DNA from: Macrothele yani
Taxonomy: Eukaryota > Arthropoda > Arachnida > Araneae > Macrothelidae
Assembly: GCA_039090855.1 (NCBI GenBank)
Contig: CM077013.1
Coordinates: forward strand, 143,427,240 to 143,491,239
Direction of reading: 5' to 3'
DNA length: 64,000 bases
Shown here: positions 10,338 through 21,420 of the stretch, piece after piece
Layout of the letters: each line of letters starts with the position of its first letter
How positions within the stretch are numbered: position 1 is the stretch's first letter
Notes under the pieces: model-generated
What the model was told of the DNA's origin: nothing
The model's database searches: none
The model's input: the letters and a program-made list of their open reading frames with translations, nothing else
Program-made: the position numbers and the translations under genes

Positions 10338-11503
10338 CGTTCAAGAAGTTCCTGAACTTTTTGAATATTTGGCAAATGTCAGTGAATTACGTCATTCCCC
10401 GCTGAGCAAGCGAAGAGCATGATGTGACCGACCAGCCAGAACCAGTTTGATCCAGATCCAACACGTACAGCGTGTGTGCATAGTTCGTGATTACAGGCAT
10501 TCGAGGCTCTCCGTCGCGAGGACAACGATGTCGAATTTTGAACAGCGTTCAAGTGTAAAATTATGTGTTCTGCTGGGAAAATCTTTCGCTGAGACTTTTC
10601 AAATGATTAAGTCAGCGTACGGTGAGAGTGGAATGAGTCGAACTAGAGTTTATGAGTGACATCGACGATTCGAAAGCGGGCGGGAGTATCGAGGATAATG
10701 AGAGGTCAGCACGACCATCGACATCCACAACGGATGAACAAATCGCCATTGTCAAAACAATTGTGAAAAATGACCGTAGAAAAACTATTGCAGTGATTGC
10801 AGAAGTTGCTGGCATCTCAGTTGGAAGTTGCCATGTCATTTTAACAGAGAAACTGGGCATGTATCACGTGTGCCAACAAATTGTTCCCAAAAACCTGACA
10901 CAAGAAACAATGGATGAGCGCATGCAAGTTTGCGAGGATAACATCGATGCAGCGGATTCAGATCCCAATCTCTTGAATCGATTGATCACTGGCGATGAGA
11001 CTTGGTGCTTTCTTTACGACCCCCAATCCAACCGACAGTCAAGAGTGTGGAAATCACCGTCGTCACCACGCCCAAAAAATTTAAGGCTGACCACTCCAAA
11101 GAAAAAGTCTTGTAAACAGTTTTCTTCGATTGCAACAGGGTCGTACACAAAGAATTCCTTCATCATGGTCATACAGTATCTAAAGAAGAGTAGGTCAATG
11201 TCCTGCAACGTCTCCGAGAATCAGTGAGACGCAAGCGACCCGATCTTTGGAAGACCAATTCGTGGGTGCTCCATCACGATATTGTTCCGGCTCACAGATC
11301 TCTCCTGGTGTCCGATTACCTGTCTAAACATGACATTCCCGTTCTTCCACAACCAGCTTATTCCCCTGATATCGCCCCTTGTGACTTTTTCCTTTTTTCC
11401 CGGATGAAGAATTTGCTTAAGGGGCGACGCTTCTTAAGTTCCGAAGAAATGCAACGAGCTGCGACAGAACAATTGCAGCACCCATGATCAACTGTTCAAG
11501 ACA
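10338..11503 (+). pseudogene. mariner transposase (Mos1-like), 3'-truncated
   Basis: A possible left TIR starts at 10338 (CGTTCAAGAAGTTCCTGAAC) after a TA. From 10529 the frame gives the first helix-turn-helix (SFAETFQMIKSAYGESGMSR). A stop near 10658 comes where the family has Trp. From 10652 the second HTH follows, then VPKNLTQETMDERMQVCEDN and the first catalytic motif GDETWCFLYDP. A frame change near 11080-11220 leads to HHDIVPAHRS (Asn-Ala of the usual HHDNAPAH lost, Asp kept) and YSPDIAPCDFFLF, the DD34D signature. The C-terminus stops at about SSEEMQRAATEQL and is fused directly to Tc1-like sequence. No right TIR is seen. Confidence 0.88.
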
Positions 11504-11562
11504 GCCTGTCGGTGTGTGAGACTGCAGAACAATTGCAACACCCATGATCAACTGTTCAAGAC
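11464..11562. repeat. 59-bp-period direct duplication at a mariner/Tc1 junction
   Basis: The segment AGAACAATTGCAGCACCCAT through CTGTTCAAGAC occurs at 11464-11503 and again at 11523-11562 with one mismatch. The second copy reads on into the Tc1-like frame (STVQDDISKWKG). The first copy directly follows mariner codons. Confidence 0.85.
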
Positions 11563-12130
11563 GATATTAGTAAATGGAAAGGTGAGGGACTTATGACTGC
11601 CAAGAAACGTTCAGGAGGACAAACTAGATTGATGGAAAGGGACAAGAGAACTATGAAACGTGTCATTCGTGGGCACCGTCATTCCTCTGCACACATAATC
11701 ACCAAAGAATTTCAGGTTTCAACGAAGTGAGTGCGTGCATTAAGATATTTTGTAAGGAACTACACAAGTTAAATTTCCATGGTCAAGCTGCTGCCATAAA
11801 AGCAGTTAATAACTCGTAAGAATGCGAATAAGCGCCTTACCTGATGCAAAGCTCATGGTCCTTGGACCTTAGACCAGTGGAAACGAGTGTTATGGAGTGA
11901 GGAATCACGCCACACCATTTTTTAAATCCGATGGTCGTTGCTGGGTGTGGCGTATGCCAGGTGAACGGTATTTACCAGAATGTGTCATCCCAACTGTTAA
12001 ATTTGGTGGTGGCAGTGTAATAATCTGGGGATATTTCTCGTATTATGGACTCAGACCGTTGGTGATTGTGAATGGAAGTATGAACCCTACGAAGTACTGG
12101 GACATTCTATCGCACTGCCTACCACAGCAC

Positions 12131-12750
12131 ATTTAAGGAGAAAGGGGGCTCTAGTATTAGTGGCACATCTAAGATTTCAGTGTGGGTGGATGAATAAAAA
12201 TACCCAGGACAAAGCATTCCCAAAATGTGATGAGAATGCCCTAAAAATATCCCCTCCGTATTGAAGTGTGTATGCCACGATTCGGGGACGCATCAGGGCT
12301 AACAAGAAAATGCAAAAATGCATGGTTGAAAAATGGATACCAGTTCAGTTCGGCTTTAATCCCCCCCCCAGGCAAGGTTCAGCTTGTTGAAATTATGTCA
12401 AGGTAGTGGATAGGACAAGACAATATGATTCAAATTTCATGATTCAACCGAGTTCTTAATGTATGAAAATTTTCCCCAATTACAGATGTGTACAAAAACA
12501 ACAACATCTGTAATGCTTTGAAAGATTTGAGGATGGATTGGAGCGATGGTACGTTTTGCTCCTGAAAAAGCGGAAAGAAATATATTTTTTTTACAAGGCA
12601 GTTTCTCATAGTTTTTGCTGCGCTATCTTAAAAAAAAACCCAAAACACAAACAAACTAGAATTCCACCAATTCTTCAAGGATCCTGCGTGATTCTGGAGC
12701 CCCTTGTAAATACGGAACCCGGGGCTGCATCCCCCTCTTAAATGGACTCT
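12131..12750. other. insertion of unknown type inside Tc1-like pseudogene
   Basis: About 600 bp separates two adjacent transposase blocks. It contains a C-run at 12361-12369. I see no TIRs, no pol III boxes and no coding motif, so the source of the insertion is unknown. Confidence 0.55.
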
Positions 12751-12902
12751 GCTGTCTACCCTTTACCAGTTTTACGGAGACGGGCTAGTCTTGTTTCGGC
12801 AAGACAACGCGCCGTGCAAATAAAGAACACTCCGTTAAGACATGGTTTGAGGATATGGGTGTGAAGAATATGGAGTTGCCAGCTTAAAGCCCCGACCTCA
12901 AG

Positions 12903-13092
12903 GATATGGATATCCTACAGAAACCCTTATCTTATAGAAACCCTTATATAAACTCTTATCCTATAGAAAATATCCTATAAAAAAATATCCTATAAAAACC
13001 CTTATCCTATAGAAAATATCCTGTAAAAACCCTTATATAAACCCTTATCCTATAGAAACATATCCTGTAGAAACGCTTATCCTATAGAAAGC
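12903..13092. repeat. degenerate AT-rich minisatellite within transposase
   Basis: Repeats of TATCCTATAGAAA and CCTTATATAAACCC-type units, about 13-17 bp each with variable spacing. It lies between the SPDLKD and LDELEH blocks of the Tc1-like pseudogene and so interrupts the region holding the catalytic Glu. Confidence 0.85.
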
Positions 13093-13269
13093 CTTTTGGA
13101 TGAACTTGAACATAGAATTTTGGCTAGAACGATACGTCCAACTGTGTCCGAACGGTACACCGGCTTTGTGGGAGCAGTGGAACAAAATACCTGCGATCAC
13201 CTATCAGAATATCATTAGAATTGTGCCACAGAAAGTGCACAATGTATCTGTGGCAAGAGGTGAGCCAAC

Positions 13270-15610
13270 TCCTTATTGATTTTGCCATAAATGCAGCATT
13301 GTATAAAATGGACTGCTGTCCAGATAATTTTTTCCACATCGTGTACGTCTATAACTGCTTGGAAAGAAACTCTTTAGAGAAGCAACCAGTTCTTTCTCAC
13401 AGAACTTAATTTTTTGACCTTTTTGGCATTGGTTGGTTTAAAAATGCAAATGGAGTCAGTCTTACGCAGTTGTGGTTTGCTGAAAAGAATAATTTTGCCA
13501 ATCAAGTGTTCCACCATTTGTACTCAGTAAACGAAATTACCAAGGCTCTTTCGGTTTTTCTTAATTTATAACTCCTGTCAAGATCCATCCTTTTCAAGAT
13601 TGCACTGACTCTAAGGAAATAATTAGCATACCGGCGAAATATGGTGGCTGTTTACGAGTGTCAATGACGAGAATATGAAAAGAAATAAAAGGTAGCGAAG
13701 TACAATCCTCAAAAAAAAAAAAAAAAAAAAAAAGAAAAGAAACCCATTACGTGATTAAAGTTAATGGCTCCAGCTTCAAGTAAATAAATTGGTATCCGGC
13801 GAAAAAAGAAGAGAGAAGCAGGGGGAAAAATTAAAGAAGATGAAATCTCAAGAACTAAGCATTTTGTCTGTTAATATATTCAGTTATTCAATTCCCCGAA
13901 AAAGGAGATCTCTGCGGTGCATTAACCGAAGATCCTTTTTCATATCCCAAAAATGAAATCAACTTCCTTAATGAAATTAAAAATAGATTACACGCATTGA
14001 CGTTTCTGTTTCTCTCTTTTTTATTTCTCTCCCTTACTATCTCTTTCTCTCAGAGTTTCAATCTTAAAGATTGCAAGAAACTGACTAGTGTATGTTTAAG
14101 CGGTTGTTTTAACCATAAATCATAATGTATGTCTCTCAAAGATAAGCGATAACTTTAAGAAAAATGATTTTGAGGAATACAATGAGACGGTTTATCCTGT
14201 ATGCGTACAAGCTTACAATTTCCAACTGGAAGGAAAAGAGCAGACGCTAATCTAATTAACGCGTTCATCTGAGCGGAACGGCGGGAACGTTGCCACTAGC
14301 TGAAGATAAACTTTTATCTAATTTCCCTATCTTTCTTCTGCCACTAAACTCCGATGGTAATCCCTTTAGAAAGCTTGAAGTAGGTGTGTTTGCGTCGCCT
14401 CCTGTTCACAGCGCTTTATTTATTTGTATACTTAAGCCCGTGCGTTATTGAATTTCAGTATTAAAATATTGATCGTTTGTTTTGGAGTGGGTCAGAGTAG
14501 CAGCTGACGTCACCGGCGCTTTGTTCCTCTTAGTTAATGTCAGAAGGATTATTAATGCTGGTGATTATTTTAATAAACTCTCGAATTCGAGTTATTTAGA
14601 GTTTAATAAAGTTCTGCATAAAAATTTTATGGGAAATGTAAGCACATTAACGCGAAAGAAAGAACCTTCATTGTAAAGTTGTCTTCCATGTCAAAGTCGC
14701 TTTTAAGCATTAGTTAATGAAACGAGATTCATCAGCGTGAAGATAATTAATTTCCGCGTTCGGTGAACAAAAAGAGGAAGCAAAAACGTATTTCGACAGC
14801 ATCTTGTATGCAGGCTTTAGAAATTATTGAACATCATTTTTTTCAGAAGATTTTGAATTTTAGTTTATTTATTCACAGGCATATTTGCTTTATCTTTTAA
14901 ATAGGTACCTCAGAAATCAGCTTCAAGGATATTTACTTGACACTTCTAATATTCGTTGTGTAAAACAAAGAGTTTTTGTTCTTTAAACTAACATTTTCGG
15001 CTATAACGCATCTTAACTTAGGATTTACCAATACGTAAGTAATATTTTCTCTAAACCCCACCATTATTTCTGGAATTTATTAACACAATTTTTGCAAATG
15101 CTCATATTGTGACTATGGCCGTTCGTCTGCCGATCTATAGACACGGTATTTCTGCAGCTATTATTCCGATTTAAAAAAGAAAAAATCCGTATTGGAAATC
15201 TTCAAATGTGAGAACGATGATTCTTACTTTCCGTTTCATTCCGATGCATAACTTTGCCGCTACAGGATGTAAAAGCAATTACTATCAAATTTAAAATACA
15301 TTTTATTCTGTTTAGTTGCTTCTGAATATCCGACTGCAAAAAATTCTTCCTTCCTTTCGATTCCATTTATAGCGAAAAGACTATCTTGGGTGCAGTTTAT
15401 TTTTCGAGTAACGTGCATATTTTCCGCTAGGGTACGTAAAGATAAATTAGGATTTTCCGGATATGTCTGCTTCTATAAGTCAGATTTCAAACATTCTTTG
15501 TGAATCGGATATAGATTCTGCTGGGAAATGTTCTGCATTAAAATTTCCAACTTTTTGTTCCGAATACTTTGACAATCAGGGAGCGTAAGCGTTTATTTCT
15601 GTTTCTGATG
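13270..15610. other. no recognisable gene
   Basis: More than 2 kb without an identifiable element. It has an A-run at 13711-13733, possibly a retroposon tail but with no recognisable body upstream. The open frame at 14482-14676 has no motif. Confidence 0.5.
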
Positions 15611-15612
15611 TA

Positions 15613-17035
15613 CACTCACTGACATAAAAAAAAAATCCTCGCACCAAGAAACACCGTGCCATTAACGCGAAACTCGGCCAAAATGCTACGGGGAGGGCAG
15701 ACATGCAAATTATTAAAGTTTCGTGCGATACCGCATGTCCGCGCGTCCAAGACGGGCGCTGCAATCGCAATCCTTGGGGCTTATAAAGCGCCTCGCAGGG
15801 GACTCCACATTCGTGCCGAAGTGCACGGTAGGAGTCAAGTGAGATCCCTGAGCGATAGACATGCAGAGGAGCCGCCGGATGTGCAAACGGGCAACTGACG
15901 GAGTTTGAACGAGGCCGTATCGTCGGGATGAGACAGGCAGGGTGGCCGGAGAGCCGAATCCGCCGCCATTTGGGCCGGTCGGACAGTACGGTGCGATCGT
16001 GTTGAGAGCAATGGACACGGACAGGCACCCAGACAAGCTGGACTAGCTCTAGACGACCCAGACACACCACCAGCAGAGAGGACCGTGGAATCGTGAGAGC
16101 GGCACGTACAGATGCAATGACGTCCTTGTTTAATATCTAGAGACATGTGGCGACTGTACAAGGGATTCCTGTGATCGCCAGAACCATTTCCAGACGCCTG
16201 ACAGAGGCGAATAGGCACTCTTGACGGTCCTTACGTTTTCTGTCATTAACACCTGACCATCCTCGGCGTCGATTGCAGTGGTGTCAGCAGCGAGCAACGT
16301 TGAATGCGTCGGCATGGCGACGAACAGTGTTCAACCACGAGTCCCGCTTATGTATGAGAACAGACGACCACCGTGTCAGAGTGTGGAGGACCTCAGGTGA
16401 GCGCTACAAATTCAACCTCACTGTTCAGCAGCACACGTCCCGAACTTCAGCCGTGATGGTCTGGGGAGCCATCGCAAATGACAACCGTACTTCCCTTGCA
16501 GTGACCCGAGGAACGTTGAAAGCTCAGCGCTATCTACAGGAGATCCTGTAGCCTCATGTGCTGCCTTTCCTGGGGGGTGGCCAGGAGCCATTTTCCAACA
16601 AGATAACGCCCGTCCATACATGGCTCGGTTTCCCAGAACTGTCTACGTCATGCTTCGACGCTTCCGTGGCCTGCTAGATTGCCTGATCTCTCGCCCATCA
16701 AGCCCGTGTGAGACCAGATGGGATGCCAGCCTTCTTCATGTCCTAGTGTTCGTGATTTTGAGCGTCAGTTGCCAGAAGTGTGGGCCAATCTGTACCAGGA
16801 TAACATACAGCGTCTCTTTGACTATATCGGACAGTATCACCGCATGTCTCCCAGCACGAGGCTGTCCGACGCGGAACTAACGCTGGCAGGAATGTGTACC
16901 GTATATCCGGGGAAATATTCCTGCTGCTGTGATATTGTTATCACTTCTGTCCTTGGTATGCATCATCTCGCGACTAAAATTTCATTTCAATCCAATGCCT
17001 GTGTCTTGGTGCGCGGATTTTTATGACAATGAGTG
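15613..17035 (+). mobile_element. Tc1-like element B, copy 1
   Basis: The left TIR starts CACTCACTGACATAAAAA and leads to a GCACCAAG block. The right end carries CTTGGTGCGCGGATTTTTAT and ends GACAATGAGTG at 17035. TA precedes the left end; the right neighbour is CA, so the duplication is mutated or the end has shifted. At 1,423 bp it matches the length of copy 2 (35060-36446), whose ends are cleaner. Confidence 0.9.
15890..16880 (+). pseudogene. Tc1-like transposase, family B, broken
   Basis: N-terminal HTH reads QLTEFERGRIVGMRQAGWPE then RRHLGRSDSTVRS, with stops and frame changes up to about 16250. The catalytic part reads RLQWCQQRATLNASAWRRTV followed by FNHESRLCM, where His replaces the first Asp of the usual SDESR. 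It continues RVWRTSGERYKFNLTV and VMVWGAIANDNRTSLAV, an in-frame stop near 16549, then IFQQDNARPY with the second Asp. After a frame change near 16620 the usual SPIEHVWDQ is read as SPIKPV followed by a stop, so the catalytic Glu is also lost. Two of three catalytic residues are gone. This family is very common in spider genomes as I recall it. Confidence 0.87.
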
Positions 17036-17278
17036 CATTTGTACAAAATGTCCACTTTTGGAAACTCGATTGAAAGCATTTTTCCGTGAACCGATAGCGC
17101 TCACCTCGGAAAATCTTTTGAGAATACCAACTGCTTAAAATAGCGTATAATTTTTTCACCAGGGGGCGTAGATGTTTACCTTCTTTTTGTCGGCATCTGT
17201 TCTTCTGAGAGTCTGATTTGAAAAATTCTTTCTTTATCGGAGAGCGTTTCGGAAGAGAAATGTTTTGCATCATCGTTG
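17036..17278. other. spacer
   Basis: Sequence between element B1 and the LINE tail. Nothing recognised. Confidence 0.45.
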
Positions 17279-17460
17279 TCAACCATTATCAATCCACTGC
17301 AGGAAGAAGGTCTCCCCAAGTTTCTTCCACAACGGTCTGCCTTGTGCCAATCTCCTCCATGTTACTCCCGCATACTTTCGAATTTTATCCACCCATCTCC
17401 CACGTGGTCTTCTTCTGGGTCTTTTCCTGTTCCTTAGAATTCAGTCTAAAATTTCAGCTG
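17279..17460 (-). pseudogene. 3' end of a non-LTR retrotransposon ORF2
   Basis: On the minus strand the frame before a TGA at 17281-17279 reads RKRPRRRPRGRWVDKIRKYA and then a GVTWRRLAQGRPLWKKL block. This Arg-rich, W(V/M)D-I-K and (L/A)AQ-R-W-L pattern is the extreme C-terminus of many LINE reverse transcriptase ORFs (RTE, Jockey and related clades). Only about 60 residues survive. The clade cannot be assigned from this piece. Confidence 0.72.
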
Positions 17461-17486
17461 TCTATCGATGGTCTGTCCTTCTGGCA

Positions 17487-18850
17487 ATAATCACAGTGGA
17501 TGAGATCGCGGATGAATTTAATATCTTGCATGGAAGTATGCACCACATCATCGCCAAGTGTCTCGAGTTTCGAAAAGTTTGTGCTCGATGGGTGCCTCGC
17601 TTATTCACAGAACAACACAAAAGGCAGCGTTTTCAAGCAGCTCTCGCTTTTTTGGATCATTATCACAGAGAAGGAAATCAATTTTTGGATCACATCGTGA
17701 CAGAGACAATACTTGGGTTCATCACTTCTCACCGGCAACTAAGCAGACTTCATGTGAGTGGAAACATTCACACTCTCCATCTTTGAAAAAGTGCCGAACT
17801 GTTCATTCCTCCAATTAGGTTATGCTCACCCTTTTCTTCCACAATCAAAGTGCAGTACAGTAGGAATTCATGCCGAAGGGCACCACAATTAATGCAGCAC
17901 CATATTGTGAAACGCTGAAGAGACTGAGAAAGGCGACAAAAGATCGACGGCCAGGAAAACTGTCAAGAGGCATTGTTCTTCTGCATAACAACGCGACACC
18001 AAATTTGGCACGCGTCCCGAAGGATTTCCTTGACAAATTCAGATGGAGGTGTGGGAACACCTTCCCTAGAGTCCAGACCTATAGCCTTGGGATTTTCATG
18101 TGTTCGGCCCCATGAAAAATGACCTTGCAAAGTAGCGATATGACTCCGATGAAGACGTCAAAAACGCGACGCGAGAATGGTTATCGCCAGTTGGACGACA
18201 ATTTTTTCAAGAAGGGATAGACAAACTCGCGCCACGCTACGAAAAATAAACTAGGCCCCATGAGAAGTAACCTCGCGAAGCTGCGATATGACTCCAATGA
18301 AGACGTCAAAAATGCGACACGAGAATGTTTATCGAAAGTTGGACGACAATTTTTTCAAGATGGCATAGACAAACTCGTGCCACGCTGCGATAAATAAACT
18401 AGGCCCCATGAAAAGTAACCTCGCGAAGCGGCAATATGACTCCAACGAAGACGTCAAAAATGCGACGCGAGAATGGTTATAGCAAGTTGGACGACAATTT
18501 TTTCAAGAAGGGATAGACTAACTCGTGCCACGCTGCGATAAATAAACTAGGCCTCATGAAAAGTAACCTCGCGAAGCGGCGATATGACTCCGATGAAGAT
18601 GTCAAAAATGCGACGCGAGAATGGTTATCGCAAGTTGGACGACAATTTTTTCAAGAAGGGATAGACAAACTCGCTCCACGCTACGAAAAATAAACTAGGG
18701 CCCATGAAAAGTAACCTCGTGAAGCGGTGGTATGGCTCCGATGAAGACGTCAAAATGCGACGCGAGAACGGTTATATCAAGTTGCACAACAATTTTTTCA
18801 AGAAGGGATAGACAAACTTATGCCACGCTACGATAAATATTTAAATAAAC
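17487..18850 (+). pseudogene. mariner transposase (SETMAR-like branch), broken, amplified 3' end
   Basis: Begins mid-HTH (ITVDEIADEFNILHGSMHHI), then RKVCARWVPRLFTEQHKRQR. At the first catalytic site one frame reads RDNTWVHHF where the family has GDETWVHHF. A frame change near 17700 is needed. The next block, MPKGTTINAAPYCETLKRLR then RPGKLSRGIVLLHNNATPN, has Asn in place of the second Asp. SPDL, a stop, then PWDFHVFGP gives the third motif of DD34D. From 18106 the C-terminal coding part is repeated five times; only the last copy carries the genuine end (RYDKYLNKLGDYTKN). The N-terminal first HTH is missing, its place taken by a LINE tail. Confidence 0.87.
18106..18850 (+). repeat. 148-bp tandem array, 5 copies, from mariner 3' coding sequence
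   Basis: Copies start at 18106, 18254, 18402, 18550 and 18698, exactly 148 bp apart and roughly 90% alike. Each spans the codons from FGPMKN to PRYDK. The repeat joins ...AAACTAGG to GGCCCCATG. The original 3' end reads AAACTAGGCGACTAC and the original start reads TTCGGCCCCATG, so the join could have used GGC microhomology. Because 148 is not a multiple of three, each copy changes frame. Confidence 0.95.
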
Positions 18851-18869
18851 TAGGCGACTACACAAAAAA

Positions 18870-19200
18870 TAGCTTTTCTATTGTATTTCCTACATAAGTA
18901 TAAGCATTTCCTAAATTTTTTTTATTTAGGTGCGAGCGCAGCTAAGTTATTGACTGTCTTACGTACTTGAAACATTTAATTACTAAACTACTTGTCCTTG
19001 CCGTAGTCTGTTGCTTAAAAAAACAGAGAAAGAGAATGAAAAAAAAAACCCTTGGAGGTTTCCCCTACCGTCTGGCTGTTTACGAGGGAAGTAAGTGTTC
19101 CAAGTCGAAGATGTCAGTCCGTATTTTTTTTAGCATTGCAAAATCTTTTGCGCTATCTTTTAGTTCTCTAATGACAGCTGCAAGCTACATTGCCTTTTAC
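18870..19200. other. no recognisable gene
   Basis: AT-rich spacer downstream of the mariner array. The short open frame at 18967-19206 has no motif. Confidence 0.45.
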
Positions 19201-19267
19201 AGATAACACTTTTCTGTTAAACATTTTGTCACTTACAACAGCTTAGAATTTCTTATTTGACGGCTAC

Positions 19268-19900
19268 GTGAGAATAACACTATTTAAATACTCGCATGAA
19301 GCAAAAGCAGCTGCTGCGATCCTCCGAATGCAAACGATCATTTGGAGGGTGAAAAGGGCCCTAAACACACTTCTAGGAATTTTAATCTCCTGTTTCTCCT
19401 TAGGCGACATTTCCATTCCAATACTTCCCTATACCACTCTGCAATCGTCGGACAAAAATCCACTTAATACATGTGCGGGAAACCCACCCATCCTCTTTTG
19501 TCCTAGCAAAAAGTGCCGTGTTTCAACTCTGTTGACACAATGTTGTCAAAGCATAATACTACGAAGTGGATTACGGCGAGAGTCTCTTGTAGAACTCTCT
19601 TGTTCAGCAGTTGATGTGCACCAATCCCCATTGCTTTCCTATCAACATTTTACCACTAGCACATCGAGATCACCATGCGTTGTTGGAATTTCGTCCTGTA
19701 CACCACCATTTCTGTACTTCCATTCCTAGACATTGTGAATATATTTTTTGTCACGTTACATATAGAATTTCATTAAATTTTATTACTTTGCTTGCCAAAA
19801 GTGGTGATTTTTGCTTTTGTCTTTCTCTTTCTCGTTAAATTGGGTGATTTTATTAAATTTTTTCGTTAAAGACGATCAAATTAGCCTTGACGTAACATTG
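19268..19900 (-). repeat. interspersed repeat, diverged copy of the Tigger-like element at 37159
   Basis: The reverse complement shares a long series of blocks with 37240-37780: CTAGTGGAAAAATGTTGATA-type, CAGAGTTGAAA, GGATGG, CGCACATGT, CGATTGCAGAG and AATTCCTAGAA, in the same order. A TTTAACGA / AAGTAATAAAATTTA stretch further out also matches. Terminal inverted repeats are not found at this copy. The 153-residue open frame on the plus strand is a by-product of this repeat. Confidence 0.6.
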
Positions 19901-19989
19901 TAAACCGGCCGCAACATTGTATATGAACATTTCGGTTCGGGAACGTTGAAAAGTTTGGTCACCACTTGGTTCTTGGTTGGTTCTTGGTT

Positions 19990-21420
19990 CGACTCTTAAA
20001 GAAATCCACAGAGATTAGGAATGTCCAAAGGGAAACATAAAATCCACAGAGAGATTAGAAGTGTCCAAAGAAAAACATAAAATCCCCAGAGTGATTAGGA
20101 ATGTCCAAAGTGAAACATAAAATCCAGAGTGATTAGGAATGTCCAAAGGGAAACATAAAATCCAGAATGATTAGGAATGTCAAAAGGAAAACATAAAATC
20201 CACACAGTGAATAGGAATGTCCAAAAGTAAGCAAAATTCACAGAGAGATTAGGAATGTCCAAAGGGAAACATAAAATCCTCAGAGAGATTAGGGATGTGA
20301 AAAGGGAACAGAACTAACAGAGAGATTAGGAATGTCCAAAGGGGAACATAAAATCAACAGAGTGATTAGGAATGTCCAGAGTGATTAGAAATGTCCAAAG
20401 GGGAACATAAAATTAACAGAGTGATTAGGAGTGTCCAAAGGGAAACATAAAATCCATAGAGAGATTAAGAATGTCCAGAGGGAAACAAAAAATCCACAGT
20501 GATTAGGAATGTCAAAAGGGAAACATAAAATCCACACAGTGAACAGGAATGTCCAAAAGTAAGCAAAATTCACATAGAGATTAGGAATGTCCAAAGGGAA
20601 ACTTAAAATCCTCAGAGAGATTAGGGATGTCAAAAGGGAACAGAACCCACAGAGAGATTAGGAATGTCCAAAGGGGAACATAAAATCAACAGAGTGATTA
20701 GGAATGTCCAAAGGGAAACATAAAATCCATAGAGAGATTAAGAATGTCCAGAGGGAAACAAAAAATCCACAGCGATTAGGAATGTCAAAAGGGAAACATA
20801 AAATCCAGAATGATTAGGAATGTCAAAAGGAAAACATAAAATCCACACAGTGAACAGGAATGTCCAAAAGTAAGCAAAATTCACAGAGAGATTAGGAATG
20901 TCCAAAGGGAAACTTAAAATCCTCAGAGAGATTAGGGATGTCAAAAGGGAACAGAACCCACAGAGAGATTAGGAATGTCCAAAGGGGAACATAAAATCAA
21001 CAGAGTGATTAGGAATGTCCAAAGGGAAACATAAAATCCATAGAGAGATTAAGAATGTCCAAAGGGAAACATAAAATGCGCAGAGATGTTTAGGAATGTC
21101 CAGAGGGAAACATAAAATCCACAGTGATTAGGAATGTCTAAAACAAAACAAAATCCACAGAGAGAAATCAGGAATGTCTTTCCACAGGGAAACATAAAAT
21201 TCACAGAGATTAGGGATGTCAGAAGTGAAACATAAAATCTACTGAGAGATTAGAACCTCCAAAGGGAAATATAAAATTCACACAACGATTAGCAATGTCC
21301 AAAGGAGACATAAAATCCACAGAGTGATTAGGGATGTCAAAAGAGAAACATAAAATTCAAAGAGAGGTTAGGAATGTCCAAAGGGAAACATAAAGACAAA
21401 CATATTGTGAGAAGGAGATT
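19990..21420. repeat. 40-bp satellite with higher-order periodicity, about 35 copies
   Basis: Monomer AGGAATGTCCAAAGGGAAAC followed by ATAAAATCCACAGAGAGATT, 40 bp, with point changes and small indels. A marked variant (CACACAGTGA) recurs at 20201, 20533 and 20844, and the variants between these points repeat in the same order. This indicates a higher-order unit of about 311-332 bp, close to eight monomers. Confidence 0.93.

Larger units (their letters stand above)
11536..13262 (+). pseudogene. Tc1-like transposase fragment with two insertions
   Basis: Starts inside the second helix-turn-helix (STVQDDISKWKGEGLMTAKK) and continues through MERDKRTMKRVIRGHRHSSA. Several stops follow before [17 protein letters not shown], where Glu replaces the first catalytic Asp. 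It then runs through [20 protein letters not shown] to about 12130. About 600 bp of unrelated DNA follows, then the second catalytic motif FRQDNAPCK near 12800 and SPDLKD near 12893. There the frame is split again by an AT-rich array (12903-13092). The last pieces are LDELEHRILART and, one frame over, ALWEQWNKIPAITYQNIIR near 13175-13225, the normal Tc1 C-terminus. No TIRs are recognised. The N-terminus is missing. Confidence 0.82.

Noticed and set aside
14482..14676. Short open frame in the 13-15.6 kb gap
   Set aside because: No motif, no codon bias and no homologous neighbour.
17487..18850. Host SETMAR-type gene
   Set aside because: No SET domain; frame damage and lost catalytic residue show an ordinary mariner pseudogene.
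19268..19729. 153-residue open frame
   Set aside because: Lies antisense to a repeat shared with 37430-37780 and has no motif; openness is probably chance.
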